A DNA stretch of 64,000 nucleotides from Candidatus Bathyarchaeota archaeon. GTDB taxonomy: Archaea; Thermoproteota; Bathyarchaeia; Bathyarchaeales; Bathycorpusculaceae. The position numbers and the translations under genes are program-made. How positions within the stretch are numbered: position 1 is the first letter of the stretch; each line of letters starts with the position of its first letter. Below, piece after piece: positions 16,922 through 26,407 of the stretch. The notes under the pieces are model-generated. The model was not told where the DNA came from, made no database searches, and saw nothing but the letters and a program-made list of their open reading frames with translations. The stretch covers positions 105,528 to 169,527 of the forward strand of contig JAGTQG010000001.1 of NCBI GenBank assembly GCA_018396875.1, given 5' to 3'.

Positions 16922-17393
16922 CTTTTCCAGCATCCTCAGATATTATTTTAAGAATCTCCTCTTCCAAGGTCAAACCATATTTTGGATTCTCTATTATTTC
17001 GCCTACTTTCTCGCCCTTTGTGTTGAAGATTAAAATGTGGGGAATCTTATCCACGTGAAAAGTTTCAACCTCAGGAGGGGAAGGAGGAACGCTCCATTTT
17101 TTACCTGGACTAAGGGGGTCTCTTTTAAGCCCACCAAAAACCCTAACTTCGAGTCCAGTTGCTTCGGAAAGCAAGGCTAGAATTGGAATATTAGCTGCAC
17201 AGTCTTTGCACCATTCCGCTGAGAAGGCGACGATAAGGTAGTCTGCTCTAAACCTTTTTAGTTCATTTAAAACTTCGGCTTTGAGCTGGTATGTTCTTTT
17301 ACGCTCCAGGAAGCTATATTTGAAAGGAGGAGACATGTTGTTGACGTACTGGTTCACGTCGATGGTTCTTTGCTTCAACGTTGACAAGTCCAA
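16911..17393 (-). CDS. Thioredoxin-like protein
   Basis: 160 aa. The redox motif is WCKDC in LIVAFSAEWCKDCAANIP and the cis-Pro loop is VDKIPHILIF, both clear thioredoxin-fold marks. About 45 extra N-terminal residues precede the fold, and a Pro/Ser-rich insertion (SPGKKWSVPPSPPEVE) lies before the cis-Pro. No signal peptide is seen, so it is probably a cytoplasmic disulfide reductase of unknown target. It overlaps the 3' end of endA by 11 nt, tail to tail. Confidence 0.85.
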   Translation of the reverse strand: MDLSTLKQRTIDVNQYVNNMSPPFKYSFLERKRTYQLKAEVLNELKRFRADYLIVAFSAEWCKDCAANIPILALLSEATGLEVRVFGGLKRDPLSPGKKWSVPPSPPEVETFHVDKIPHILIFNTKGEKVGEIIENPKYGLTLEEEILKIISEDAGKVKP

Positions 17394-17500
17394 TTTTATC
17401 CCGTTCGGTGTGAATGCCTAATCGTTCTGATCGTCATGCAAATATTAAATCTTTAAGGGAATAAACCAATATTGAGTGGATTACACGCATAAAAGAGTAA

Positions 17501-18382
17501 GTGATAAACTTGGACATTAGACAGTTTGTTGGTTACATACGCTTGATGCGGCCAGTAAACTGTTTCATGATGGGAATTGCAGTCATCGTTGGTGCTGTTC
17601 TCGCTGATGTAAACATTGTTTATGGTCGCTATTTGCCAAACATGTTTTTTGGCTTTTTCACAGGCTTTCTGTTGACAGCAGCTTCGATGGTTATAAACGA
17701 TTATTATGACCGAGAGATAGATGCCATAAACGAGCCAACGCGGCCCATACCCAGCGGCTTGATAAAGCCGAAAAATGCGTTGATTTTTGCCATAGTGTTA
17801 ACGATTCTTGGTTTAGCGGCGGGATTCTTGACCAGTGAAACAGCAACTCTTCAGTGCTTTTTGACCGCTACGGTTTTTTGGCTTATTTCAGTAATCTACG
17901 CTACTTTTGGAAAGAAAACTGGTTTTACGGGGAACCTTCTGGTCAGCGCATGTGTCTCAGCCCCATTCATTTATGGGAGTCTAGCCGCTGTTGGTGTTAT
18001 AAAGGAGAATATCTGGATTTTTGTTTCCATGGTGTTCCTCTCAAACACAGGCAGAGAAATAACTAAGGGGATCGTGGACGTTCAAGGGGATAAAGCGCGA
18101 AATGTAAAAACGTTGGCGGTTCTATACGGAGAACGCACAGCAGCAAAAATTGCGGTGCTCTTTTACCTACTTGCCGTGGCTTTGACGCCCATTCCGCCCC
18201 TCTTAAACATGGTTTCACTTTGGTTCATTCCACCAGTAACGATAACAGACTTGGGTCTTATTGCTTCTTCAGTAAAGCTTTTGAAAGACTGCACACGGGA
18301 AAACGCCAAAAGGGTGAAAAGCCAAGTTTTAGGCTGGTTTTTGACCGGATTACTTGCTTTTCTTGTCGGAAGCATACCGTAA
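17501..18382 (+). CDS. Digeranylgeranylglyceryl phosphate synthase (UbiA family)
   Basis: 293 aa with eight or nine membrane helices. It adds the second geranylgeranyl chain to GGGP in archaeal ether-lipid synthesis. The first Asp-rich motif is NDYYDREIDAIN (66-77) and the second is DVQGDKARNVKTL, which together bind Mg-diphosphate. The N-terminus YIRLMRPVNCFMMGIAV is typical. GTG start at 17501. The enzyme for the preceding step (GGGP synthase) is at 40227. It is convergent with the CDF transporter gene, 7 nt apart. Confidence 0.92.
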   Translation: MINLDIRQFVGYIRLMRPVNCFMMGIAVIVGAVLADVNIVYGRYLPNMFFGFFTGFLLTAASMVINDYYDREIDAINEPTRPIPSGLIKPKNALIFAIVLTILGLAAGFLTSETATLQCFLTATVFWLISVIYATFGKKTGFTGNLLVSACVSAPFIYGSLAAVGVIKENIWIFVSMVFLSNTGREITKGIVDVQGDKARNVKTLAVLYGERTAAKIAVLFYLLAVALTPIPPLLNMVSLWFIPPVTITDLGLIASSVKLLKDCTRENAKRVKSQVLGWFLTGLLAFLVGSIP

Positions 18383-18389
18383 ACAGGGA

Positions 18390-19751
18390 TTATTCGGGTT
18401 CAACATGTACCGTTACAACCGTTTTTGCAAATCTTCTCCTAACACCATTTTCGATTTTCGACGCAACTTTATGCGCTTCCTCAATGGAGGCTTGCCCAGC
18501 AATACAACAATCAATGTTTACGTAGCGTTTTCCATCAGCCACACAAGTGATCACACGCTTTACAGTTATAGACTGCTGAAAACGTTCAGCTAACTCATAG
18601 ATTGTTTGCTGAATTTCCTCCTCGTCTGCCATGGGCCCTTTTTGAACGTCTGAGTTGAAGGGTTCCACGTGGACTGTTACGTTTCCGATCTTTGGAATTT
18701 TTTGATTTAAGTTATGCTCGATTTTCTCTGCAAGCTCATGCGCCTCATTAACTGAAAGTTTGGGATCCACGCGAGCATGTAAGGTTACGTATAACTTGCC
18801 GTGAGCGTAAACAACATTTACTTCATGAACATCTTTCACGCCATCAATTTCTCTGGCAATTTTCTCTACAAGCTCCTCCGTTAACATTTCTGTTTCCAAA
18901 GGCTCCACGTGAATCGAAACGTGGGCTTCACCTAAAAATTGTTTGAGATTCTCTTCAACTCTTGAGGCCACTTCATGAGCAGCTTTCAGGTTCATGTAGT
19001 CTGGAACTTGAATTGAAGCTTCTACAAAGGTTTTGGCGCCCGCCTTTCTAACTTTGAGACTTGTAACATTGGAAACATTTTCTGTGGCAGCGATAATCTC
19101 TCTAACCTTTTCAATAATTTGCTTTGGTGCTGCGTCACTTAGCTCCATGCCACTTGCCTTAACCAGTTTAATGCTGAGGTAGCCGATAGCTCCACTTAAA
19201 ACAAGGGATGCCAACGCATCAAATATTGGAAAACCAAAAGTCGCCATCCCAAAACCAAAAAGGGCTACCAGTGTTGAACCCAAATCCGCTACCGAATGAT
19301 AAAAACCAGCCTTAACAGTTGTGCTTTCCCCGCTTGCCCTATGCAAAACGCCAACCCTTAGAACATCAACGCATAAGGTATAGGCTATTGCCATGAAACC
19401 GAAGACCTCCAAGCTAGGCACAATTAGCGATTCGCCTTGAATTATCCGTTGAAAGGCTCTAGCAATAATGATTAGGGCTGTGGCGAAAAGAATTAGTCCA
19501 CCCACTAATCCGCCAAGCGACTCAATTTTTTCGTGACCATACATGTGTTCTTCGTCGGATGGCTTCAACGAGACCTTTGTGGCTACCAAAAGGATAAACA
19601 TTGAAATGGCGTCCAACAATGCGTGTGCTCCATCGCTTAGAATGGCTAAGCTGCCAACAACAAAACCCAAAGTGAACTCTACTAAAACGACGCTGGTGAT
19701 GGCTAACGCTGAAATTTTTAAGGCCTTAAGCCTTTCATTGTTTGGTTGCAT
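18390..19751 (-). CDS. Cation diffusion facilitator with three C-terminal domains
   Basis: 453 aa. The six-helix membrane domain (about 1-205) carries the metal-site motifs SDGAHALLDA and FYHSVADLGS and the HMYGHEKIESLG loop. It probably exports Zn, Fe or Mn against protons. Unusually, the cytoplasmic part is three tandem copies of the roughly 80-residue dimerisation/metal-sensing domain, each ending in V(S/T)(I/V)HVEP. The usual number is one. The ATG is chosen as the first start giving the family N-terminus. Metal specificity cannot be decided from sequence alone. Confidence 0.92.
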   Translation of the reverse strand: MQPNNERLKALKISALAITSVVLVEFTLGFVVGSLAILSDGAHALLDAISMFILLVATKVSLKPSDEEHMYGHEKIESLGGLVGGLILFATALIIIARAFQRIIQGESLIVPSLEVFGFMAIAYTLCVDVLRVGVLHRASGESTTVKAGFYHSVADLGSTLVALFGFGMATFGFPIFDALASLVLSGAIGYLSIKLVKASGMELSDAAPKQIIEKVREIIAATENVSNVTSLKVRKAGAKTFVEASIQVPDYMNLKAAHEVASRVEENLKQFLGEAHVSIHVEPLETEMLTEELVEKIAREIDGVKDVHEVNVVYAHGKLYVTLHARVDPKLSVNEAHELAEKIEHNLNQKIPKIGNVTVHVEPFNSDVQKGPMADEEEIQQTIYELAERFQQSITVKRVITCVADGKRYVNIDCCIAGQASIEEAHKVASKIENGVRRRFAKTVVTVHVEPE

Positions 19752-19810
19752 TTATCTAACCGTGTAGAGCCACCAAGCTGGATTTAAGGGTTGTGAAGCT
19801 TAGAGCCAAA

Positions 19811-19820
19811 ACATTTAAAA
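19811..19820 (+). promoter_or_regulatory. TATA-like element upstream of asnS
   Basis: ACATTTAAAA lies about 28 bp before the inverted repeat at 19841. Transcription would then begin close to the first base of the repeat, giving asnS a leader of about 110 nt. Confidence 0.4.
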
Positions 19821-19840
19821 TGTAAAAAGCCTATGTTATG

Positions 19841-19901
19841 TGGGATAAAAGTGCAAGGTGAACACTTTAACGTGGCCTAAACTCTTCACGGTTTTATCCC
19901 A
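19841..19901 (+). promoter_or_regulatory. Putative three-way-junction RNA in the asnS leader
   Basis: TGGGATAAAA (19841-19850) is perfectly complementary to TTTTATCCCA (19892-19901). Inside are two small hairpins: GTG/CAC (19851-19853 with 19863-19865) and CGTG/CACG (19871-19874 with 19887-19890). Together they make a closed stem with two arms just upstream of the asnS ribosome-binding site. The pairings are visible; whether the RNA is made and regulates the gene is inference. Confidence 0.4.
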
Positions 19902-19949
19902 AAAGTTAGCATCACCCATAAAAGCGGATTTTGAGGGGTGTGCAAGCTA

Positions 19950-21242
19950 GTGAGCGTGAGTGATATCCTAGATGGAAAACTCACCGAAAAAGAGGTTGAA
20001 ATAAAGGGTTGGCTTGTCACCAAACGTTCAAGCGGTGGCGTGCAATTCCTAATAATCAGAGACGGAACAGGCTTCATACAAGCCACTGTACACAAGAACG
20101 AAGTAAGCGAAGCAACTTTTAAAGCTGCAGACGAGCTTACCCAAGAATCTTCTTTGATAATCAGAGGAGTGGTGAAGGAGGATAAGAGAGCACCTGGTGG
20201 TTATGAAATCCGCGTGAAAGACCTGCAAATTATACATTTGGCGGAGCAGGATTATCCTTTGGCGAAGAAGGAGCATGGTATAGATTTTTTGATGAAACAT
20301 CGACAGCTATGGATTAGAAGCCCACGGCAAACCGCCATATTAAGGATTAGAGCTGAAGTGATTAAGGCTTGCAGAGACTTTCTTGACAGCCGAGGGTTTG
20401 TTCTAACGGATGCACCCATATTCACGCCAGCCGCCGTGGAGGGAACAACAACCCTTTTTGAGGTGCCCTATTTCGGAGAAAAAGCTTACCTAACTCAAAG
20501 CGGCCAACTTTATGTTGAGGCGACCATAGCGGCTTTTGGAAAAGTCTACTGTTTTGGGCCAACTTTCAGGGCAGAAAAATCGAAGACGCCGCGGCATTTA
20601 ACAGAGTTTTGGATGGTTGAGCCGGAAATGGCTTTCTGCGACTTCGAGGAGAACTTGAAGGTTCAAGAGGAAATGGTAACATACATTGTTAAGACTGTTT
20701 TGGAGAGACGCCGAAGAGAATTGGAAACTCTAAAGAGGGATGTAAAGCCTTTGCAAAAGGTTGAGCCGCCCTTCGAAAGAATAAGCTACACAGAAGCCAT
20801 AGACATGTTGCAGAAAGCTGGCTTTCCAATACAATGGGGTGAAGACCTTGGAGCCCCCCACGAACGATACATTTCATTGCAATTCGAGAAGCCAGTCTTC
20901 GTTCACAGGTATCCGGCTAAGGCCAAAGCCTTTTACATGCAGCCAGACCCAGAAAACCCCGAAGTTGTGCTTTGCGCAGATCTAATGGCGCCGGAAGGCT
21001 ACGGCGAAATAATCGGCGGAAGCCAACGCATCCACGATCTAAAACTATTAGAGAAACGCATAGAAGAATTCGGTTTGCCAAGACAAGCCTACGAATGGTA
21101 CCTAGACTTGCGAAGATACGGTTCAGTGCCGCACTCAGGCTTTGGATTGGGAATAGAGCGCACAGTAATGTGGATTTGTAAACTCAAACATATACGTGAA
21201 GCCATACCCTTTCCTAGGACCATTACACGCATATATCCTTGA
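19950..21242 (+). CDS. asnS: Asparaginyl-tRNA synthetase
   Basis: 430 aa, class IIb. The OB-fold anticodon domain (about 1-105) includes [24 protein letters not shown]. The catalytic domain has motif 2 in [24 protein letters not shown] (FR, then the AsnRS-like [12 protein letters not shown]) and motif 3 in [17 protein letters not shown] non-discriminating AspRS is unlikely given those motifs, though close relatives exist. GTG 19950 is preferred to GTG 19938 because GAGGGG (19933-19938) is then a well-placed ribosome site. A structured leader precedes the gene. Confidence 0.92.
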   Translation: MSVSDILDGKLTEKEVEIKGWLVTKRSSGGVQFLIIRDGTGFIQATVHKNEVSEATFKAADELTQESSLIIRGVVKEDKRAPGGYEIRVKDLQIIHLAEQDYPLAKKEHGIDFLMKHRQLWIRSPRQTAILRIRAEVIKACRDFLDSRGFVLTDAPIFTPAAVEGTTTLFEVPYFGEKAYLTQSGQLYVEATIAAFGKVYCFGPTFRAEKSKTPRHLTEFWMVEPEMAFCDFEENLKVQEEMVTYIVKTVLERRRRELETLKRDVKPLQKVEPPFERISYTEAIDMLQKAGFPIQWGEDLGAPHERYISLQFEKPVFVHRYPAKAKAFYMQPDPENPEVVLCADLMAPEGYGEIIGGSQRIHDLKLLEKRIEEFGLPRQAYEWYLDLRRYGSVPHSGFGLGIERTVMWICKLKHIREAIPFPRTITRIYP

Positions 21243-21253
21243 TTTCCATCACG

Positions 21254-24079
21254 TTACTCCCATTTCCAAACTTTTCGACCCATGAATATTTCTGGAAAAA
21301 TTAACAGCCCCCAACTGGCTACCCCTGCGACGTAAGCTAAGTCTGTTAAACTTAAGCCAGTGAGATGGAACAACTGTTGAGTTATTGGTATGTAGGTTAT
21401 CCCCAGCGTTAGGGCAACAGAAACCAAATCCGCAAGAACGAAGAACTTGTTTTCAAAAGCTTTTCTACCCATCCTCCAAACGCTGCGCTTTTCAGAGCGA
21501 CAGTTCCAGACAACAAACAATTCAAACAGCGCTGCTTGTACAAACGCCGTTGTGGTAGCCTCTCTATAGGTTAGTTGTCTCGCTACCTCGTCAATGGTTC
21601 CGTCTGGGCGAATCCATGGATGTGACGGCCAGATATAATATTCTAGGCAGAACACTAAGAAAGTGCCAGTTGCTTGAAGTAGAAACGATGCTATTATAAA
21701 GGCGCCCATTCCATGGAGAATGCCCTCTTCAGGTTTGCGGGGCGGTCTATCCATAACGTCAACATCGGGAGGGTCTGTTGCAAGCGCCACTGCGGGGGCT
21801 CCGTCTGTTACAAGGTTTATCCACAGTATCATGGCTGGCAAGAGCGGCAGCGGGAACATTTCAGGAGAGAATATTCCGCCAAGAATTGCAAAGGTTCCTA
21901 TGACCAGCAGTTCGTCAAAGTTGCACGCCAAAAGGAAACGCGCATACTTGCGTATATTATCATATATTACTCTGCCCTGCTCCACAGCCTTAACAATGGT
22001 TGCAAAATTATCATCTGTGAGGACTAGGTCAGCTGCCTCTCTTGTGACGTCTGTTCCGCTTATGCCCATGGCGACGCCTACATCGGCGGCTTTCACTGCT
22101 GGCGCATCATTTACGCCGTCACCCGTCATTGCCACTATGTGACCCTTCTTTTTCAAGGCGTTGACAATTCGAAGTTTATGCTCTGGCGAAACTCTGGCAT
22201 ACACGGTTACTCTTTCAACGATTTCTTCGAATTCTTTGTCGCTCATTTTGTCCAGTTCAGCACCTGTTAGGACAATATCGCCTTCTTTGTAGATTCCCAC
22301 CTCTTTTGCAACAGCTATGGCGGTCAGTTTGTGGTCGCCTGTAATCATGACTGTTTTTATGCCTGCCTTCTGGCATTTTTTGTTGGCGTCTATGGCTTCT
22401 TCTCTCGGTGGGTCTATCATGCCTTGGAGCCCAACAAACACCATTCCATTTTCAACTGTTTCGGCATCATACTTTGTAAGGGTTGTTGGCAAGCGCCTAT
22501 AAGCCATGGCAAGAACTCTTAGGGCGTTTCCAGCAAGCTGCTCGTTAATAGCCAGAATCTCTTTTTTCCGTTCCTCCGTGAGCCTCTTTTCTTTTCCACC
22601 TTCGAAAATGTGGGTGCACCTTTCTAAGACAACTTCAGGGGCGCCTTTCATGTAGGCGTGGATTTCGCCTTTCGGTGTCTTGTGAATTGTAGTCATGCGC
22701 TTCCTTTCAGAGGTGAAGGGAATTTCGCTAATACGCGGATAACCATTCTCTAACGCCTCTTTGCTAAGTCCAGCCTTGGCAGCCGCAACAATTAGGGCGC
22801 CTTCTGTTGGGTCGCCGAAGATTTCCCAGCTATTGTTTTGTTCATTTTTCCTTAAGCTTGCATTATTGCACAAGGCGCCTACTCTCAAAAGCAGTTCAAG
22901 ACTGCCTTCTGGTTTAACCGCATCCTCACCTATACGAAACTCGCCTTTAGGCTCGTAGCCAACACCAGCAACTTCGACAAGCTTCCCATCAACATAGACT
23001 TGACGAACTGTCATCTCCCCCTTAGTTATTGTTCCAGTTTTATCCGAACAAATAACCGTCACCGCTCCAAGACTTTCTGCAGCCGACAACTTCCTGACAA
23101 TGGCATTGCGTTTTGCAAACTCCCGCGCACCCAGCGCCAGCGCTATAGTCACTATTGCCGGAAGACCCTCTGGAACAGCGGATATCGCCAAGGATATTGA
23201 GGACATGAAGGCTTGGATGAATCCCTCGACTTCAAAGTGCATTTTCATTATTACTTCAAAGGCTTCGAGGGCGAAAATTAAGGCACAAACAGCAATCACA
23301 ACCTTAGCTATCTTGCTTGCAAACCTGTCCAGCTTCTTCTGTAAGGGTGTTTCTTCTTCCTCAGCTGTTTGCACCATCTCTGCGATTTTTCCAAACTCCG
23401 TGTTCATGCCTGTCGCTACAACAACGGCTTTCCCGCGACCATAAACCACGTGGGTGGCGGAAAAAACCATGTTGCGCCTCTCGGAAACCGGCGTATCCTC
23501 GGGTAAGACCGCTAACTCTTTGTTTACAGGTGTCGACTCACCAGTGAGAACAGCCTCGTTTGTCTTAAGCTCCACAACCTCTATCAGACGGGCGTCGGCA
23601 GGGACATGATCTCCCTCTTCTAGCGCTAAGATATCTCCGGGCACCACTTCGCTTGCAGGGATAATGATCTCTTTGCCATCTCTCACCACTCGGGCCTTTG
23701 GAGCGGCCAACTTCTTAAGGGCTTCAACTGCCTTTTCCGCTCTATACTCCTGAACAAAACCTGTCACAGCACACAGGAAAACTATGGCACTTATAGTTAT
23801 GGTGTCAGCAAAGGCCTCCATGAATTCTCCGCCATGCACCATCTCCCAATAGCCTATAACAGCAGAAAACACGGTTGCAGCAAGCAACAACAAGATGAAT
23901 ATGTCTTTAAATTCGTCAAGAAACATATGGAGGGCTGTTCGCCTCTTCACCTTTCTAATCTCGTTTGGTCCATACTTCTTGAGCCTTTCAAGAGCCTCAG
24001 AAAAAGATAAACCGTTACGACTTACCCCTAACTCGCTTAAAACTTCGTCAACTTCCATGGCATGCCAAGGCTTTGACAT
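21254..24079 (-). CDS. Calcium-type P-type ATPase (P2 family)
   Basis: 941 aa, ten membrane helices. TGES (179-182) is in the actuator domain, PEGLP (303-307) in M4 as in Ca2+/Mn2+ pumps, and DKTGT (346-350) carries the phosphorylated Asp. KGAPE lies in the nucleotide domain and TGDGVNDAP in the hinge. It most resembles SERCA/PMR1-like cation pumps; Na+ or Mn2+ export cannot be ruled out. ATG 24079 has AAAGGAGA just upstream and lies downstream of the TATA at 24131-24141. The first in-frame ATG (24121) does not fit the promoter. Confidence 0.95.
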   Translation of the reverse strand: MSKPWHAMEVDEVLSELGVSRNGLSFSEALERLKKYGPNEIRKVKRRTALHMFLDEFKDIFILLLLAATVFSAVIGYWEMVHGGEFMEAFADTITISAIVFLCAVTGFVQEYRAEKAVEALKKLAAPKARVVRDGKEIIIPASEVVPGDILALEEGDHVPADARLIEVVELKTNEAVLTGESTPVNKELAVLPEDTPVSERRNMVFSATHVVYGRGKAVVVATGMNTEFGKIAEMVQTAEEEETPLQKKLDRFASKIAKVVIAVCALIFALEAFEVIMKMHFEVEGFIQAFMSSISLAISAVPEGLPAIVTIALALGAREFAKRNAIVRKLSAAESLGAVTVICSDKTGTITKGEMTVRQVYVDGKLVEVAGVGYEPKGEFRIGEDAVKPEGSLELLLRVGALCNNASLRKNEQNNSWEIFGDPTEGALIVAAAKAGLSKEALENGYPRISEIPFTSERKRMTTIHKTPKGEIHAYMKGAPEVVLERCTHIFEGGKEKRLTEERKKEILAINEQLAGNALRVLAMAYRRLPTTLTKYDAETVENGMVFVGLQGMIDPPREEAIDANKKCQKAGIKTVMITGDHKLTAIAVAKEVGIYKEGDIVLTGAELDKMSDKEFEEIVERVTVYARVSPEHKLRIVNALKKKGHIVAMTGDGVNDAPAVKAADVGVAMGISGTDVTREAADLVLTDDNFATIVKAVEQGRVIYDNIRKYARFLLACNFDELLVIGTFAILGGIFSPEMFPLPLLPAMILWINLVTDGAPAVALATDPPDVDVMDRPPRKPEEGILHGMGAFIIASFLLQATGTFLVFCLEYYIWPSHPWIRPDGTIDEVARQLTYREATTTAFVQAALFELFVVWNCRSEKRSVWRMGRKAFENKFFVLADLVSVALTLGITYIPITQQLFHLTGLSLTDLAYVAGVASWGLLIFPEIFMGRKVWKWE

Positions 24080-24130
24080 ATAAATCTCCTTTGTTAGACT
24101 TGTAAAGATTAAAAGATTCATGCTACAACT

Positions 24131-24156
24131 TGTTTATAAAATTCTCTATGCATAGA
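24131..24156 (-). promoter_or_regulatory. TATA box and adjacent palindrome upstream of the cation ATPase
   Basis: On the minus strand GAATTTTATAAACA gives a TATA box centred near 24135, about 55 bp before ATG 24079. Just upstream is a perfect 12-bp palindrome TCTATGCATAGA (24145-24156), a position where an activator or repressor could act. Confidence 0.4.
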
Positions 24157-24166
24157 ACTTTCTGCA

Positions 24167-24180
24167 AAATAAAAAAGGGA
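24167..24180 (-). terminator. Oligo-T terminator after the membrane pyrophosphatase
   Basis: On the minus strand CCCTTTTTTATTTT follows the hppA stop within a few bases, a typical archaeal U-run terminator. Confidence 0.4.
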
Positions 24181-24182
24181 AA

Positions 24183-26246
24183 CTAAGCAATTAGCAAAAG
24201 AATTAATGGAGCAAAAACTTCAGCTACCAGAGACATTACAGTAATCATGGTGTTCAACGAAGGCCCTGCTGTGTCCTTGAATGGATCTCCAACAGTGTCG
24301 CCTGTAACAGCAGCCTTATGAGCCTCTGATCCTTTCCCACCATAAGCTCCGGCCTCGATATATTTTTTGGCGTTGTCCCATAAGCCGCCAGCGTTAGCCA
24401 TAAACAAAGCGAAAATTATGCCAGTCACAATGCTTCCCGCTAAAAAGCCGGCCAGGGCTTCCTTGCCAAGCACTATCATGGTTAGGATCGGAACTATTAT
24501 GGCTAAGAGGCATGGCAGCATAAGCTCTTTAAGCGCGCCTTTGGTGGCAATATCCACACATTTAGCGTAGTCCGGTTTTGCCTTGCCCTCCATCAATCCC
24601 GGAATTTCCTTGAACTGACGTCTAACCTCCTCAACCATTCTTTCAGCGTTTCTTCCCACAGCTAAGATCAGCAACGCCGAAAGCAGCGGGGGCATCATGC
24701 CACCCAAGAAAACGCCAGCCACAATTTTTGGATCCATCAAGTTAAGGATCAGTTCCGTGCCAAGAAAGTGTTCGACCAACTCTTTATAGGCGCCGAAAAG
24801 TGCCAGCACTGTTAGGGCTGCAGCGCCTATGGCGAACCCCTTTGTTATAGCCTTCGTGGTGTTGCCAGCAGCATCAAGTCTATCCGCAACCTCAATAACC
24901 TCCTCGCCTAACCCTGACTGCTCAGCAATGCCCTTCGCGTTGTCCGACACTGGCCCATAGGCGTCAGCCGATATTGTCATCCCAACGGTTGCAAGCATAC
25001 CCACAGCTGCTATGGCGATTCCATAAACAGCATTTATATTAAATGTCTCAGCCAAATACCAAGCAGCAATTGTGGCGGCACAAATGCCAATTACAGGCGG
25101 AACAATGCTAACAACGCCATAGGAGAACCCTGTAAGAATGTTTATTGCCGCGCCAGTTGTTGAAGCCTTTGCCACTTTCTGAGCCGGCATTCTGTCAATA
25201 GAAGTGAAATAATCAGAAGTTATCCCTATCACTACTCCGGCAACCAACCCAGCGACGGTAGGCAAAAACACTCCAAGCCACTGATCCTCCGGTAGTCCCG
25301 AGAAACGGGTAACAACGAATAGGAAGACAGCGAAAATTATCCATGTAGCGAAGGATCCTCTGTTAAGGGCTGCACCCGGGTTGCCTTTTATGCTCAACTT
25401 AACAACAAAAGCGCCTATTATCGAAGCAAAAAGTCCAACAGCCGCGATTAAAAGTGGCAACGCTACGAGGGCAGGCGCGCCTGCTGTTGCGCCGATTATC
25501 ATGGCAGCTACGATGCTAGCAATGTATGAGTCTATTAGGTCAGCACCCATGCCAGCCACATCGCCTACATTGTCGCCAACGTTATCAGCAATCACAGCGG
25601 GATTCCGAGGATCATCCTCAGGGATTCCAAGCTCAACCTTCCCTACAAGATCTGCACTGATGTCAGCTGTTTTTGTGTATATGCCTCCGCCAGCCTTCGC
25701 GAAGAGGGCTAAGGCACTAGCTCCAAAACTGAAACCTAAGACAACGTTGGCTGCGTTAACTTCACTCCACCCCAAAACAACGTTAAAAACGTAATAGAGC
25801 AGACTTATTCCTAGAAGGGCTAAACCAACAATGAATAAGCCCATAACAGCCCCACCGTAGAAAGCCACCGGAAACGCTTTCTTCAGCCCCTGTTTTGCAG
25901 CATTCGCTGTCCTAACGTTTGCCTCGACAGCAGCCATCATTCCAACGTATGCGGCAATCGTTGTGCAGATAGAACCGAAAACGTAGGCAACAGCCATGCT
26001 CAGCCCAAACACGGCATTTTCGTAAAACGTGTATAGCACTCCTAAAACCGCAGCCATCACAACTACGAAAACAGCCAACGTCATGTTCTGTCTCCGAAGA
26101 TACGCTTTTGCGCCTTCCTTTATGGCGCCAGCAATTTCCCGCATCCTTTCAGTGCCAGCATCCTGGCTAGTCACATATCTATACAAATAACTGGCCAAGC
26201 CCACAGCAGCCAAGCCTGCTATTGGTGTGATATAAAACCACTCCAT
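24183..26246 (-). CDS. hppA: Membrane-bound proton-translocating pyrophosphatase, K+-independent type
   Basis: 687 aa, about 16 membrane helices. It couples PPi hydrolysis to ion pumping. The catalytic loop has [17 protein letters not shown], and the C-terminal loop has [17 protein letters not shown]. The subtype switch reads [10 protein letters not shown]: Lys where K+-dependent enzymes have Ala, and Thr three residues on, which is the K+-independent H+-pump signature. This implies PPi from tRNA charging and DNA/RNA synthesis is used for energy. ATG with GGAGAG upstream. Divergent from the M20 deacylase gene across a 160-bp gap. Confidence 0.96.
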   Translation of the reverse strand: MEWFYITPIAGLAAVGLASYLYRYVTSQDAGTERMREIAGAIKEGAKAYLRRQNMTLAVFVVVMAAVLGVLYTFYENAVFGLSMAVAYVFGSICTTIAAYVGMMAAVEANVRTANAAKQGLKKAFPVAFYGGAVMGLFIVGLALLGISLLYYVFNVVLGWSEVNAANVVLGFSFGASALALFAKAGGGIYTKTADISADLVGKVELGIPEDDPRNPAVIADNVGDNVGDVAGMGADLIDSYIASIVAAMIIGATAGAPALVALPLLIAAVGLFASIIGAFVVKLSIKGNPGAALNRGSFATWIIFAVFLFVVTRFSGLPEDQWLGVFLPTVAGLVAGVVIGITSDYFTSIDRMPAQKVAKASTTGAAINILTGFSYGVVSIVPPVIGICAATIAAWYLAETFNINAVYGIAIAAVGMLATVGMTISADAYGPVSDNAKGIAEQSGLGEEVIEVADRLDAAGNTTKAITKGFAIGAAALTVLALFGAYKELVEHFLGTELILNLMDPKIVAGVFLGGMMPPLLSALLILAVGRNAERMVEEVRRQFKEIPGLMEGKAKPDYAKCVDIATKGALKELMLPCLLAIIVPILTMIVLGKEALAGFLAGSIVTGIIFALFMANAGGLWDNAKKYIEAGAYGGKGSEAHKAAVTGDTVGDPFKDTAGPSLNTMITVMSLVAEVFAPLILLLIA

Positions 26247-26407
26247 TGCAAACGCTCTCCAGTTTCGTCCTTACAAACCGTCTGAAATTAATCCACCTCC
26301 ATATAAAGTCTGCTGTACTAACGTAAAGGAAAGCATAATCACTTCTTGACTTTTCTACAAAAGAGTTAATTTGCAGATTCATCCTAACACGCTTAGCGTG
26401 GTGTATC

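Noticed and set aside
21720..22142. Plus-strand open frame inside the cation ATPase gene
   Set aside because: Antisense shadow of a well-conserved P-type ATPase region; Ser/Ala/Thr-rich, with no ribosome site.
25381..25794. 137-codon plus-strand frame inside hppA
   Set aside because: Antisense to the conserved pyrophosphatase membrane domain; composition mirrors small-residue codons on the other strand.
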